A DNA stretch of 64,000 nucleotides from Saccharothrix sp. NRRL B-16348 (GTDB taxonomy: Bacteria; Actinomycetota; Actinomycetes; Mycobacteriales; Pseudonocardiaceae). The stretch is taken from NCBI RefSeq assembly GCF_001280085.1, contig NZ_LGED01000206.1, positions 62,001 to 126,000 of the forward strand, in the 5' to 3' direction. Every line of letters begins with the position of its first letter. The first letter of the stretch is position 1. Both the position numbers and the translations under genes were made by a program. The notes below the pieces were generated by a model. That model searched no databases, was not told where the DNA came from, and saw only the letters and a list, made by a program, of their open reading frames with translations. Shown here in pieces: positions 1-8,534 of the stretch.

Positions 1-1
1 C

Positions 2-454
2 GACGTCACCGAGGCCGAGTTCGACCGCCTCGTGGACATCAACTTCAAAGGCGTGTTCTTCACCATCCAGAAGACCCTCCCGCTGCTGTCCGACCACGCC
101 GCCATCGTGATCAACGCGTCGTGGACGTTGCACCGCGGCCTGCCCGGCGCGTCCCTCTACGCGGCGACCAAAGCGGCCGTGCACAACCTCGCGCACACGC
201 TCGCGGCCGAGCTGGCGCCCAGGGGAGTGCGGGTGAACTCGGTCAGCCCCGGCTACATCGAGACCCCGATGTTCCACGACAACGTCTCCTCAGAGGCGGC
301 GGAGGCCGTCGTCGCCGCGGTGGCCGCCGGTCGGATCGGCACCGCCGACGACGTCGCCGACGCGGTGGCGTTCCTCGCCTCCGGCGAAGCGTCCTACGTC
401 AACGGTCAGGACCTGGTCGTCGACGGTGGCCTGGTCGCCGCCGCACTGCGCTGA
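2..454 (+). CDS. SDR-family oxidoreductase, 5' truncated by window start
   Basis: This is the C-terminal part of a short-chain dehydrogenase/reductase, an NAD(P)-dependent enzyme acting on a carbonyl or alcohol substrate that cannot be named here. The frame is open from base 2, so the Rossmann glycine motif lies outside the window. Visible hallmarks are the catalytic YAATK (Tyr-x3-Lys), then VNSVSPGYIETPM, where the SDR proline-glycine turn sits, and the C-terminal VDGG typical of classical SDRs. It ends about 60 bases before the DUF3046-recA block and is probably a separate transcription unit. Confidence 0.9.
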   Translation, partial: DVTEAEFDRLVDINFKGVFFTIQKTLPLLSDHAAIVINASWTLHRGLPGASLYAATKAAVHNLAHTLAAELAPRGVRVNSVSPGYIETPMFHDNVSSEAAEAVVAAVAAGRIGTADDVADAVAFLASGEASYVNGQDLVVDGGLVAAALR

Positions 455-514
455 CCTGCCGGCCGGACGGTGTCGGAGGTCCGGTCCGGGAGGCCGCGCG
501 TTAGGCTGGGCCCG

Positions 515-709
515 ATGCGCATCACGACGTTCCGCAAGCTGATGGCCGACGAGTTCGGCCAGGTCAGGGCGGAGATGGTGGCCCGGGACCACGTGCTGTC
601 CGCCCTCGGCGGCCGGACTCCCGACCAGGCGTTGGAGGCCGGTCTGCCGATCAAGGACATCTGGCTGGCCGTCTGCGACGCCTTCGACGTGCCGGAACAG
701 CGGCGGTGA
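515..709 (+). CDS. DUF3046 family protein
   Basis: A 64-residue protein starting MRITTFRKLM and containing the sequence GQVRAEMVARDHVL. This matches DUF3046, a small actinobacterial family of unknown function that usually lies directly upstream of recA, as it does here. An in-frame GTG further upstream (470) would add 15 arginine-rich residues with no family resemblance, so the ATG at 515 is preferred. There is no signal peptide or membrane segment. Confidence 0.85.
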   Translation: MRITTFRKLMADEFGQVRAEMVARDHVLSALGGRTPDQALEAGLPIKDIWLAVCDAFDVPEQRR

Positions 710-730
710 CCCGGCGTGTCGACCAAGTGG

Positions 731-746
731 TCGAACACCTGTTCGG
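731..746. promoter_or_regulatory. SOS box (LexA operator) upstream of recA
   Basis: The sequence reads TCGAAC-ACCT-GTTCGG, one mismatch from the actinobacterial LexA consensus TCGAAC-N4-GTTCGA. It lies about 135 bases before the recA start. It indicates damage-inducible recA-recX expression controlled by the lexA gene about 20 kb downstream. Confidence 0.85.
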
Positions 747-881
747 CTACACTCCCCGACACGACCGGGTGACAGCACCCCGCGGGTGACCTGGTCCCCA
801 CCGGAAAATGTCGGACCCCACCCGTAACGTCGGCCCCGACATCGCACCGCGAACCCAAGACACTCCGAGGTGGACTTCCAG

Positions 882-1925
882 ATGGCACCCCAGGCACCCG
901 ACCGGGACAAGGCCCTCGAGCTGGCCCTGGCCCAGATCGACAAGCAGTACGGCAAGGGCTCGGTCATGCGGCTCGGCGACGAGGTCCGCGCCCCGCTCCA
1001 GGTGATCCCCACCGGCGCGATCGCGCTCGACGTCGCGCTCGGCATCGGCGGCCTGCCCCGCGGCCGCGTGGTCGAGATCTACGGGCCGGAGTCCTCCGGT
1101 AAGACGACGGTGGCCCTGCACTCCGTGGCCAACGCCCAGCGCGCCGGCGGCATCGCGGCGTTCATCGACGCCGAGCACGCGCTCGACCCGGACTACGCGA
1201 AGAAGCTGGGCGTCGACACCGACGCGCTGCTGGTCTCGCAGCCCGACACCGGCGAGCAGGCGCTGGAGATCGCGGACATGCTGGTCCGCTCCGGCGCGCT
1301 CGACATTCTGGTCATCGACTCGGTGGCGGCCCTGGTGCCCCGCGCCGAGATCGAGGGCGAGATGGGCGACAACCACGTGGGTCTGCAGGCCCGCCTGATG
1401 AGCCAGGCGCTGCGCAAGATCACCGGTGCGCTCAGCAACTCCAACACCACCGCGATCTTCATCAACCAGCTGCGCGAGAAGATCGGCGTGATGTTCGGCT
1501 CGCCCGAGACCACGACCGGTGGCAAGGCGCTGAAGTTCTACGCGTCGGTGCGGCTGGACGTGCGGCGCATCGAGACCCTGAAGGACGGCGGCGAGCCGGT
1601 CGGCAACCGCACCAGGGTCAAGGTCGTGAAGAACAAGGTGGCCCCGCCGTTCAAGCAGGCCGAGTTCGACATCCTCTACGGCCAGGGCATCAGCCGTGAG
1701 GGCTCGCTCATCGACATGGGCGTCGACCAGGGCATCCTGCGCAAGTCGGGCGCCTGGTACACGTACGAGGGCGACCAGCTGGGCCAGGGCAAGGAGAACG
1801 CGCGGAAGTTCCTGCGCGACAACCCGGACGTGGCCAACGAGATCGAGAAGCGGATCAAGGACAAGCTGGGCATCGGCGCCACCCTCGACGCCGAGGAGCC
1901 CGCCGCGGCGCCCGTCGAGTTCTAA
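882..1925 (+). CDS. recA: DNA recombinase RecA
   Basis: RecA binds single-stranded DNA with ATP, drives homologous strand exchange, and as a co-protease triggers LexA self-cleavage. The 347-residue product has the normal length. It starts [19 protein letters not shown], the usual actinobacterial N-terminus, so the ATG at 882 (after a CGAGG ribosome site) is preferred over the GTG at 870. Walker A GPESSGKT is at about residues 68-75, Walker B is LDILVIDSV, and the [19 protein letters not shown] segment carries the L2 loop. There is no intein. recX follows after 6 bases, so the two are co-transcribed under the SOS box at 731. Confidence 0.98.
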   Translation: MAPQAPDRDKALELALAQIDKQYGKGSVMRLGDEVRAPLQVIPTGAIALDVALGIGGLPRGRVVEIYGPESSGKTTVALHSVANAQRAGGIAAFIDAEHALDPDYAKKLGVDTDALLVSQPDTGEQALEIADMLVRSGALDILVIDSVAALVPRAEIEGEMGDNHVGLQARLMSQALRKITGALSNSNTTAIFINQLREKIGVMFGSPETTTGGKALKFYASVRLDVRRIETLKDGGEPVGNRTRVKVVKNKVAPPFKQAEFDILYGQGISREGSLIDMGVDQGILRKSGAWYTYEGDQLGQGKENARKFLRDNPDVANEIEKRIKDKLGIGATLDAEEPAAAPVEF

Positions 1926-1931
1926 GTCGGC

Positions 1932-2516
1932 GTGGCAGGACGAGGTGGCCGTGGTCGCGGGCCGTCCCGCGACCCTTCGGCCGACGACGCCGAGCCGCGT
2001 CCGGTCGACCCGGCGAAGGAGCAGCGCAAGGCGACGGACATCTGCTACGCGCTGCTCGCCGCGCGGGCCCGCACCCGCGTCGAGCTGAAGGACGCCTTGC
2101 TGCGCAAGGGCATCAGCGAGCAGACGGCCGAGCTGGTGCTGGCCAAGTTCGACCGGGCGGGGCTGATCGACGACGCGGCGTTCGCCGAGGTCTGGGTCCG
2201 GTCGCGGCACACGTACCAGGGCTTGGCGCGCCGTGCCCTGGCCATGGAACTGCGGCGCAAGGGCGTGGCGGACGAGGTGGCGGCCGAGGCCGTCGCCGCG
2301 GTCGACGACGAGGCCGAGGAAGACCGGGCGCGCAACCTGGTGCGCAAGAAGCTGCGCACCATGGCGGGCCTGGACGACACCACCAAGATCCGCCGCCTGG
2401 TCGCGGCCCTGGCGCGCAAGGGCTACGCGGAAGGCCTGGCCTACCGCGTGGTCCGCGAGGAACTGCGCCGGGCGGGCGAGGACACCTCGACCTTGGACGA
2501 CCTGACCCAGTACTGA
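1932..2516 (+). CDS. recX: Regulatory protein RecX
   Basis: RecX modulates RecA by capping or destabilising its filament. The 194-residue protein has a basic, disordered Arg/Gly-rich N-terminus followed by the repeated three-helix units of the family (ICYALLAARARTRVEL, IDDAAFAEVWVRSR, IRRLVAALARKGYAEGL). The start is GTG six bases after the recA stop, so translation is probably coupled and the gene is SOS-controlled. Confidence 0.95.
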   Translation: MAGRGGRGRGPSRDPSADDAEPRPVDPAKEQRKATDICYALLAARARTRVELKDALLRKGISEQTAELVLAKFDRAGLIDDAAFAEVWVRSRHTYQGLARRALAMELRRKGVADEVAAEAVAAVDDEAEEDRARNLVRKKLRTMAGLDDTTKIRRLVAALARKGYAEGLAYRVVREELRRAGEDTSTLDDLTQY

Positions 2517-2556
2517 AGCCCGGACCGCCGCCGGGAGAACCGGGTGCGGCGACCGG

Positions 2557-3045
2557 TCACCGCGGGCCGAGGCCGGGATCGAGGGCGAACAGGTTGTCGG
2601 TGGGGTCGACCACCGCTTCGAAGCGGGCGCCCACCCGGTGGTCCGGCCGGTGCCGGCTGCGGTAGGTCGCCTCGAACGGCGGCACGTCGTCGCCGCTGAC
2701 GCGCAGGCTCAGCACCGAGGTGTCGGGCCCCTCCTCCTGGTGGACCACCTCCGCCCCGACGACCTCGGCGATCGCGGGCCGACCGGCTTGCCGCAGCCGC
2801 GCGGTGTCCGCCGCGGCCCGGTTCGCCGTCGCCCACATCTCGGCGCCGATGGCCGTCACGACCGGCATCATGACGACCGCGGCGACCAGCGCCCACCACG
2901 ACCAGCCGAAGTCTTCGAGGTACCACACCGCGAGTGGGATCAGGGCGCACAGCCAGCAGAACACCGCGCTGACCCTGAGCCACAACCGCCCGCCCGCGCG
3001 GTCGGTCTCCGCCTGCCTGGCGTTCCCGCCCTCGCCGAGGATCAC
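2557..3045 (-). CDS. Small membrane protein, DUF3592-like
   Basis: A 162-residue protein whose function is not recognised. A basic N-terminus is followed by two adjacent membrane segments (VSAVFCWLCALIPLAVWYL and WWALVAAVVMMPVVTAIGA). A soluble beta-rich domain of about 80 residues follows, with LRQAGRPAIAEVVGAEVV and a C-terminal VDPTDNLFALD. The layout of two membrane helices plus a small domain with a late VDP motif resembles DUF3592. It is convergent with recX (40 bases between stops) and lies in line with the YqeB-like gene. Confidence 0.6.
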   Translation of the reverse strand: MILGEGGNARQAETDRAGGRLWLRVSAVFCWLCALIPLAVWYLEDFGWSWWALVAAVVMMPVVTAIGAEMWATANRAAADTARLRQAGRPAIAEVVGAEVVHQEEGPDTSVLSLRVSGDDVPPFEATYRSRHRPDHRVGARFEAVVDPTDNLFALDPGLGPR

Positions 3046-3064
3046 CCCGTGAGCGTATGCGCGC

Positions 3065-3754
3065 TCACGGCAGCGTTCGGGTGAGACGCCAGTACTGGCG
3101 CTTCTTCTCCTCGCGCACGACGACGCCGAGCCGGCTCAACTCCTCGCGCAGCTCGGCCGCGTCCTCCTTGTCCTCCTTGCGCAACGCCTCGGCCCGCACC
3201 TTCAGCAGCGCGTTCGCGCCGGGCGGGAGGTCGGGCGTGCCGTCGACCCACCGCCGGTACTCCTCCCGGTACGGGTCGCCGTCCAGCCACTGGTAGCCGT
3301 GCGTCTGGAACGCCTCGGCCAGCGCCTCCGGCTTCAGGTCGTGGCCCTCCCGGGCCAGCTCGCCGGTGTCCACGCCGAGCAGCACGAGCTTCTTGCCGTC
3401 CAGGAACACCCCGGACACCAGCGTCCGGTCGAAACTGCGGTGCCTGCCGCCCCTCAGCAGCTCGACGCCCTCGTTGAACACCTCGACCACCAGCCGCTCG
3501 TGCGCCGCGATCCCGGCCACCACCAGCCCGAGCAGCGCGCCGACGGCCACCGACCCGATCGTCGCCCACGGCTCCGGGATCGACGCCACCAACCGGAACG
3601 GGCCCTGCATCGGCGCCCACGACAGGTCGGCCACCCACCCGGCGATCGACTTCAGGCCCCACACCACGAGCGCGCCCAGCACCGGGAACCCGACCGACAC
3701 CAGCGCCACCTGCCCGCGTGGCTCGGCGACCACCGTGGTTCGTCGCGCGTCCAT
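3065..3754 (-). CDS. YqeB-like membrane protein
   Basis: A 229-residue protein. Two N-terminal hydrophobic segments (VALVSVGFPVLGALVVWGL and IGSVAVGALLGLVVAGIAA) precede a PH-like soluble region (VFNEGVELLRGG, FLDGKKLVLLGVDTGELAREG) and a charged C-terminal helical region rich in Lys/Glu. This arrangement is that of the YqeB family, whose cellular role is unknown. It is transcribed divergently from the HAD gene at 3809 and ends just before the neighbouring membrane-protein gene. Confidence 0.6.
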   Translation of the reverse strand: MDARRTTVVAEPRGQVALVSVGFPVLGALVVWGLKSIAGWVADLSWAPMQGPFRLVASIPEPWATIGSVAVGALLGLVVAGIAAHERLVVEVFNEGVELLRGGRHRSFDRTLVSGVFLDGKKLVLLGVDTGELAREGHDLKPEALAEAFQTHGYQWLDGDPYREEYRRWVDGTPDLPPGANALLKVRAEALRKEDKEDAAELREELSRLGVVVREEKKRQYWRLTRTLP

Positions 3755-3808
3755 CCCCCACTACCTCCCCAGAAGTGAGCACTCAACCTATCGCCGTAGC
3801 CTGTTCGA

Positions 3809-4450
3809 GTGAGGATCAGGGCCGACCACGTCGTCTGGGACTGGAACGGCACGCTGTTCGCCGACAACGACGCCGTGCTCTCCGCCGTCAACCGGGTCTG
3901 CGCCGACTTCGGCCACGCGGCCATCACGCTGGAGCACTGGCGCGACGTCTTCAGCCGCCCGATCAAGGACTGCTACGAGCGGATGTTCGGCCGTCCGCTG
4001 ACCGCGGCGGACTGGGCCCGCATCGACACCGTCTACCACGCCGAGTACCGGGCGCTGATGGACGGCTGCGGGCTGGCCGTCGGCGTGCCCGACCACCTCG
4101 CGACCCTGCGCCACACCCAGTCGCTGCTGTCGATGTGGTTCCACGACGAGCTGGTGCCGCTGGTCGCCCGCTTCGGCCTCGGCGAGCTGTTCAGCCGGGT
4201 CGACGGCCTCAAGGCCGCGGGCGACGGCGGCTCGAAGGCCGAGCACCTCGCCGAGCACCTCGACGCGCTCGACCTGCGCCCGAGGGACGTCGTGCTGATC
4301 GGCGACGTGGCCGACGACGCCGAAGCCGCCCGGCACGTCGGCGCTCAGGTCGTCCTGGTCGCCACCGGCACCAGCTCCCGCAAGGTGCTCGAACGCACCG
4401 GCGCGCCGGTCGCCGACTCGATCCCGGAAGCCCTCACCCACCTGGCCTGA
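3809..4450 (+). CDS. HAD-family phosphatase
   Basis: A 213-residue haloacid dehalogenase-type hydrolase, probably a phosphoglycolate phosphatase-like enzyme. Motif I is VWDWNGTLF, a DxNxT variant of the usual DxDxT, with the nucleophile in the first Asp. The family acid motif is IGDVADDAEAARHVG near the C-terminus. A helical cap lies after residue 15. The start is GTG at 3809. The substrate cannot be told from sequence; the second motif I residue Asn is common in phosphoglycolate-phosphatase-like members. Confidence 0.85.
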   Translation: MRIRADHVVWDWNGTLFADNDAVLSAVNRVCADFGHAAITLEHWRDVFSRPIKDCYERMFGRPLTAADWARIDTVYHAEYRALMDGCGLAVGVPDHLATLRHTQSLLSMWFHDELVPLVARFGLGELFSRVDGLKAAGDGGSKAEHLAEHLDALDLRPRDVVLIGDVADDAEAARHVGAQVVLVATGTSSRKVLERTGAPVADSIPEALTHLA

Positions 4451-4454
4451 CGAA

Positions 4455-4483
4455 GGGCGCCTCCCCGGCACGGGAAGACGCCC
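4455..4483. terminator. Imperfect hairpin after the HAD gene
   Basis: GGGCGCCTCCCC and GGGAAGACGCCC flank a five-base loop and pair over ten of twelve positions. The hairpin starts five bases past the HAD stop codon. There is no T tract, so termination is plausible but unproven. Confidence 0.4.
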
Positions 4484-4521
4484 ACCGGTCAGCTCAGAAC
4501 GTTCGGGACCAAGACACGCCT

Positions 4522-4632
4522 AGGACCACAGCGCACCGGGACCACAGCGCACCGGACCCAGAGTGCGCCGAGGTCGGAGCGCGCCGGGACCACAGTGCGG
4601 CGAGCGTCGGAGCGCGCCGGGGTCAGAGCGCC
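4522..4632. repeat. Degenerate 16-17 bp tandem repeat
   Basis: About seven consecutive units follow the pattern GGxxCxxAGxGCGCC. The first two are almost identical (GGACCACAGCGCACC) and later ones diverge (GGACCCAGAGTGCGCC, GAGGTCGGAGCGCGCC). The array fills the space between the HAD hairpin and eda, and its last unit runs over the eda stop codon. It is not CRISPR-like because there are no unique spacers. Confidence 0.7.
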
Positions 4633-5261
4633 GACGCGGCCCGCGCCAGCTCCTCGATCCGCGCCCAGTCGCCGGACACCAGCGCGTCCTTGGGCGCGAG
4701 CCACGACCCGCCGACGCACCCGACGTTCGGCAGCGCCAGGTAGTTCGGCGCGGTCGCGGGTGTGATGCCGCCGGTCGGGCAGAACCGAAGGCCGGGCAGC
4801 GGACCGCCGATGGACTTCAGGTAGTCCACCCCGCCCGCGGCCTCGGCCGGGAAGAACTTCAGCGACGTCAGCCCGCGCTCGGCCAGCCGCATCGCCTCCG
4901 ACACGGTCGCCGCGCCCGGCAGGAACGGCAGCCCGGTGTCCTCGGCGGCGTCCAGCACCCGGTCGGTCGACCCGGGCGTGACGAGGAACGCCGCACCGGC
5001 CTTGGCCGCCTGCTCGGCGTGCTCCGGCGCGGTCACGGTGCCCGCGCCGATCACGATGCCCGGCACCTCCGCCGCCACCCGTTCGATCGCGGCCAGGGCG
5101 GCGGGCGTGCGCAGCGTCAGCTCGATCACGCGGACACCGCCGCGCAGCAACGCCTGTGCCAGCGGCACGGCGTGCTCGGCGTCGTCCACGACGACGACCG
5201 GGATGACGGGGGACAGCGCCAGCAGATCCGCCGCCGTCGCATGAGCCGGGGCGTTGGTCAC
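4623..5261 (-). CDS. eda: KDPG aldolase (2-dehydro-3-deoxy-phosphogluconate aldolase)
   Basis: The enzyme cleaves KDPG to pyruvate and glyceraldehyde-3-phosphate, the second step of the Entner-Doudoroff branch. The 212-residue TIM barrel shows VIPVVVVDD at the N-terminus, the catalytic Glu in [16 protein letters not shown], and the Schiff-base Lys in SLKFFPAE, followed by CPTGGI. The start is a GTG that overlaps the edd stop by four bases (GTGA), so the two genes are translationally coupled. The 3' end runs into a degenerate tandem repeat. Confidence 0.95.
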   Translation of the reverse strand: MTNAPAHATAADLLALSPVIPVVVVDDAEHAVPLAQALLRGGVRVIELTLRTPAALAAIERVAAEVPGIVIGAGTVTAPEHAEQAAKAGAAFLVTPGSTDRVLDAAEDTGLPFLPGAATVSEAMRLAERGLTSLKFFPAEAAGGVDYLKSIGGPLPGLRFCPTGGITPATAPNYLALPNVGCVGGSWLAPKDALVSGDWARIEELARAASAL

Positions 5262-7123
5262 CGGGACACCTCCTGGTTGAACTGGCCTTCGAAGTGCGAG
5301 GCCGCGATCGGTCCGAACACGCTCGCGCCCCGGTCGGCGGGCCCGACCGCCCGGCGCAGCGCGGCGAACAGCTCCCGGCCCGTGCCGGTCCACGCCTGCG
5401 CGTCCGGCGGGAAGTCCACCAGCTCGCGCGAGGCCAGCTCCGCCGGGTCGACGAACGCCTCCAGCGTGCCGGTCTCGGCGTCCAGCCGCAGCACGTCACC
5501 GTCGCGCACCCGGGCCAGCGGACCGCCGACGGCCGCCTCCGGCGTGAGCTGGATGGCGGCCGGGATCTTGCCCGACGCGCCGGACATCCGGCCGTCGGTG
5601 ACCAGCGCGACCTTGAAGCCACGGTCCATCAGCACGCCCAGCGCGGGCGTCAGCTTGTGCAGCTCGGGCATCCCGTTGGCCTGCGGACCCTGCTGCCGCA
5701 CCACCACGACCACGTCCCGCTCCAGCTCACCGGCCTGGAACGCGGCGCTGAACGCCTCCTGCGAGGTGAACACGCGTGCGGGCGCCTCCACGACCCGGTG
5801 TTCCGGCTTGACCGCCGACACCTTGATCACCGCACGGCCGAGGTTGCCCGACAGCATGCGCAGGCCGCCGTCGGCCGCGAACGGCTCCGACACGGGCCGC
5901 AGCACGTCGGTGTCCAGCGAGCGCGGCGGTCCGGGACGCCACTGCAGCACGCCCTCGACCAGCACCGGCTCCTGCCGGTAGCGGTCGAGCCCGGCGCCGG
6001 CCACGGTCTTCACGTCGGCGTGCAGCAGGCCCGCGTCCAGCAGCGTCGAGACGAGGAACGGCACGCCGCCCGCCGCCTGGAAGTGGTTGATGTCCGCCGA
6101 GCCGTTCGGGTAGACGCGGGCCAGCAGCGGCACCACCGAGGACAGCTCGGAGAAGTCGTCCCAGTTCAGCTCGATGCCCGCGGCCGACGCGATGGCGACC
6201 AGGTGCATGGTGTGGTTGGTCGACCCGCCGGTGGCCAGCAGCGCGATCACGCCGTTGACCACGGACTTCACGTCGACGACGTGCCCGATCGGGGTGTAGT
6301 CCTCGGCCCGGCTGATCTCCACCGCGCGCCGCGCGGCCTCCTCGGTCAACGCCTTGCGCAGCTTGGTGCCCGGCGGCACGAAGCTGGCGCCGGGCAGGTG
6401 CAGGCCCATGACCTCGACCACGAGCTGGTTGGAGTTCGCCGTGCCGTAGAACGTGCAGGTCCCGGGGCTGTGGTAGGACTGCGCCTCGGCTTCGAGCAGG
6501 TCCTCGCGGGACGCCTTGTTCTCCGCGAACAGCTGCCGCACCCGTGCTTTCTCGGAGTTCGGCAGGCCGGAGTTCATGGGGCCCGCGGGCACCAGGATCG
6601 CGGGCAGGTGCCCGAACGACAGCGCGCCGATCAGCAGGCCGGGCGTGATCTTGTCGCACACGCCGAGCAGCAGCGCCGAGTCGAACATCTCGTGCGACAG
6701 GGCGATGCCGGTCGCCATCGCGATGACCTCGCGGCTGAACAGCGAGAGCTCCATGCCGGCACGGCCCTGGGTGATGCCGTCGCACATGGCGGGCACGCCG
6801 CCCGCGAACTGCGCCACGCCGCCGACGGCCCGGGCCGCGTCCTTGATCCACGCGGGGTACTCGTGCATCGGCTGGTGGGCGGACAGCATGTCGTTGTACG
6901 CGGACACGATCGCCACGTTCGGGCGACGAAGTGCACGAAGGAGGTCTTTGTCACCGCCCGTGATCCCGGCGAATCCGTGGGCCAGGTTGCTGCACGCCAT
7001 GTCGCGGCGCGCGGGGCCCTCTTGCTGGGCCTGGGCGACTCGTTCCAGGTAGGCGGACCGGCCGGCGGCGCTGCGGGCGGCGATTCGAGCCGTCACTTCG
7101 GCGACGACGGGATGCACGCTCAT
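5258..7123 (-). CDS. edd: 6-phosphogluconate dehydratase
   Basis: This dehydratase converts 6-phosphogluconate to KDPG. The 621-residue product has family-typical length and belongs to the IlvD/Edd iron-sulfur dehydratases. The cluster cysteines sit in [23 protein letters not shown] and [12 protein letters not shown], and the C-terminal half has [17 protein letters not shown]. The start chosen is ATG in MSVHPVV; an upstream in-frame ATG adds 36 residues with no family match. It heads the edd-eda operon, with an inverted repeat about 95 bases upstream that may be its operator. Confidence 0.95.
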   Translation of the reverse strand: MSVHPVVAEVTARIAARSAAGRSAYLERVAQAQQEGPARRDMACSNLAHGFAGITGGDKDLLRALRRPNVAIVSAYNDMLSAHQPMHEYPAWIKDAARAVGGVAQFAGGVPAMCDGITQGRAGMELSLFSREVIAMATGIALSHEMFDSALLLGVCDKITPGLLIGALSFGHLPAILVPAGPMNSGLPNSEKARVRQLFAENKASREDLLEAEAQSYHSPGTCTFYGTANSNQLVVEVMGLHLPGASFVPPGTKLRKALTEEAARRAVEISRAEDYTPIGHVVDVKSVVNGVIALLATGGSTNHTMHLVAIASAAGIELNWDDFSELSSVVPLLARVYPNGSADINHFQAAGGVPFLVSTLLDAGLLHADVKTVAGAGLDRYRQEPVLVEGVLQWRPGPPRSLDTDVLRPVSEPFAADGGLRMLSGNLGRAVIKVSAVKPEHRVVEAPARVFTSQEAFSAAFQAGELERDVVVVVRQQGPQANGMPELHKLTPALGVLMDRGFKVALVTDGRMSGASGKIPAAIQLTPEAAVGGPLARVRDGDVLRLDAETGTLEAFVDPAELASRELVDFPPDAQAWTGTGRELFAALRRAVGPADRGASVFGPIAASHFEGQFNQEVSR

Positions 7124-7218
7124 GGTTCGCTGTCTCCGGTGGTGATCACGGGCCGTGGTGGGCCCGGTGGGACGGCAGCGCTGGCGTCGCACGTACGGAC
7201 GTGACAGCAAGCACACTA

Positions 7219-7241
7219 TGTCACGACACATGATCGTGACA
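7219..7241. promoter_or_regulatory. Inverted repeat upstream of edd, possible operator
   Basis: TGTCACGA and TCGTGACA form a perfect eight-base inverted repeat with a seven-base spacer in the divergent region between edd (reverse) and the small gene at 7349. Isolated copies of the half-site occur nearby: GTGACA at 7201-7206 and TGTCAC at 7288-7293. The arrangement suggests a dimeric repressor or activator controlling the divergent promoters. No adjacent regulator gene is present. Confidence 0.5.
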
Positions 7242-7348
7242 AAAACGATTCAGATCCTGAGACGCGACTCGGACACTTGTGGTTCTTGTCACAGCGGCTT
7301 CCACTTGGCAGAGTCGGCACACGGACCGACCCGAGGGAGGTGCTGACC

Positions 7349-7645
7349 ATGACGTCCTCCGAGATCGTGGAGCTGCGCCGGGCGCTGGGCCAACTGCGCC
7401 ACTGCGTCGGCGGCCTGCGCGCGCGGTACGGCGACGTGGCCGCGGTGCAGAGGCTGGCCAACGACGTCGAACGCCTGGACATCGACGCGACCGAGCTACT
7501 GGACCTGGACAGCACGCCACGACCGCGTGAAGCGCCTCGGGTCGAGAGGGAAGTCGTCGTCGTCCCGGACACGCCGTACGACCCGAAGCTGTGGCACGAC
7601 GCCGACGACGAAGGTCTCGGCGGCTACCGCAGCCACAGAACCTGA
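7349..7645 (+). CDS. Small conserved-looking protein of unknown function
   Basis: A 98-residue acidic, probably soluble protein with no recognised domain. The N-terminal half is predicted helical (SSEIVELRRALGQLRHCVG, VQRLANDVERLDIDATELL), suggesting a coiled-coil or helical hairpin. The C-terminal half is acidic and proline-rich. A GGGAGG ribosome site lies eight bases before the ATG, which is why this start is chosen over an upstream in-frame ATG at 7277. A strong terminator follows immediately, separating it from the sdh operon. Confidence 0.7.
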   Translation: MTSSEIVELRRALGQLRHCVGGLRARYGDVAAVQRLANDVERLDIDATELLDLDSTPRPREAPRVEREVVVVPDTPYDPKLWHDADDEGLGGYRSHRT

Positions 7646-7660
7646 GCTGAGGAGAGGACC

Positions 7661-7696
7661 GGCCCCCGCGTGCGAACGCGGGGGCCGCTCCCGTTT
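7661..7696 (+). terminator. Intrinsic terminator after the 7349 gene
   Basis: GGCCCCCGCG and CGCGGGGGCC form a perfect ten-base stem with a TGCGAA loop. A short T run (CCGTTTT) follows a few bases later. It lies 16 bases after the stop codon and upstream of the sdh promoter region. Confidence 0.85.
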
Positions 7697-7707
7697 TCGG
7701 CCCGGTG

Positions 7708-7741
7708 ATGTGTCCCAAACCACAATGTGTCCCGCACCACA
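7708..7741. repeat. Two 17-bp direct repeats in front of sdhC
   Basis: ATGTGTCCCAAACCACA is followed directly by ATGTGTCCCGCACCACA, two differences in 17 bases. The second copy ends 22 bases before the sdhC start. The repeat lies in the only stretch that can hold the sdh promoter, so a tandem binding site for an unidentified regulator is likely. Confidence 0.6.
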
Positions 7742-7763
7742 ACGACGTGGAACGAGGTGAGGT

Positions 7764-8525
7764 ATGAGGGCGCAGATCGCCCAGCGCACGTTGCGCACAG
7801 ACCGGTGGTGGCTGCCGCCGCTGGCGACGTTCGCGGGCCTGCTCCTGATTTCCATCTACGCGGCCGTGCGGACCTTCATGGGCGACTACTACTGGGTGGA
7901 CGAGTACCGCTACCTGACGCCCATGTACTCGCCGTGCCTGACCGAGGAGTGCCTGCCGAACGCGGCGCACTTCGGCCGCCTGCTTCCCGAGCTGCCGGGG
8001 TTCCTCACCCCGCCGGTGATCATCATCCCGTTCCTGCTCGGCTTCCGGGTGACCTGCTACTACTACCGCAAGGCGTACTACCGGGCGGCGTGGATGTCCC
8101 CGCCCGCGTGCGCGGTGGCCGAGCCGCACGGCAAGTACACCGGTGAGACCCGCTTCCCGCTCATCGCGCAGAACCTGCACCGGTACTTCTTCTACGCGGC
8201 GTCGCTCCTGCTGCTGATCAACATCTACGACGCGGTCTTCGCGTTCAGCACCGGCATCGGCCTCGGCAACATCGTGCTGCTGGTCAACGTCGGCCTGCTC
8301 GGCGCGTACACGCTGTCGTGCCACTCGTGCCGCCACATCGCGGGCGGGCGGCTGAAGCACTTCTCCAAGCACCCGGTCCGGTACTGGACGTGGACGCAGA
8401 TCTCCAAGCTCAACGCGAAGCACATGCAGTTGGCGTGGGCCTCGCTGATCTTCGTCTGCGTCACGGACCTCTACGTCGCGCTGGTCGCCTCCGGGACGAT
8501 CGCCGACCTCCGATTCGTCAACTGA
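7764..8525 (+). CDS. sdhC: Succinate dehydrogenase membrane anchor, Sdh1-type
   Basis: The membrane subunit passes electrons from the iron-sulfur subunit to menaquinone. The 253-residue protein has about five membrane segments (residues 16-37, 82-96, 142-162, 166-185 and 223-245) and resembles the anchor of mycobacterial Sdh1 rather than the two-protein haem anchor. Published structures of mycobacterial Sdh1 show a Rieske-type cluster inside the membrane. Here a CHSCRH motif at residues 186-191 and VTC near residue 98 could supply ligands, which is inference. It is the first gene of sdhC-sdhA-sdhB. Confidence 0.85.
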   Translation: MRAQIAQRTLRTDRWWLPPLATFAGLLLISIYAAVRTFMGDYYWVDEYRYLTPMYSPCLTEECLPNAAHFGRLLPELPGFLTPPVIIIPFLLGFRVTCYYYRKAYYRAAWMSPPACAVAEPHGKYTGETRFPLIAQNLHRYFFYAASLLLLINIYDAVFAFSTGIGLGNIVLLVNVGLLGAYTLSCHSCRHIAGGRLKHFSKHPVRYWTWTQISKLNAKHMQLAWASLIFVCVTDLYVALVASGTIADLRFVN

Positions 8526-8534
8526 GGAGTGGTT

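Noticed and set aside
4522..4632. CRISPR array
   Set aside because: The units abut without unique spacers and there are no cas genes in the window.
7719..7763. Further terminator just before sdhC
   Set aside because: The sequence there is a direct repeat without dyad symmetry, so it cannot form the needed stem.
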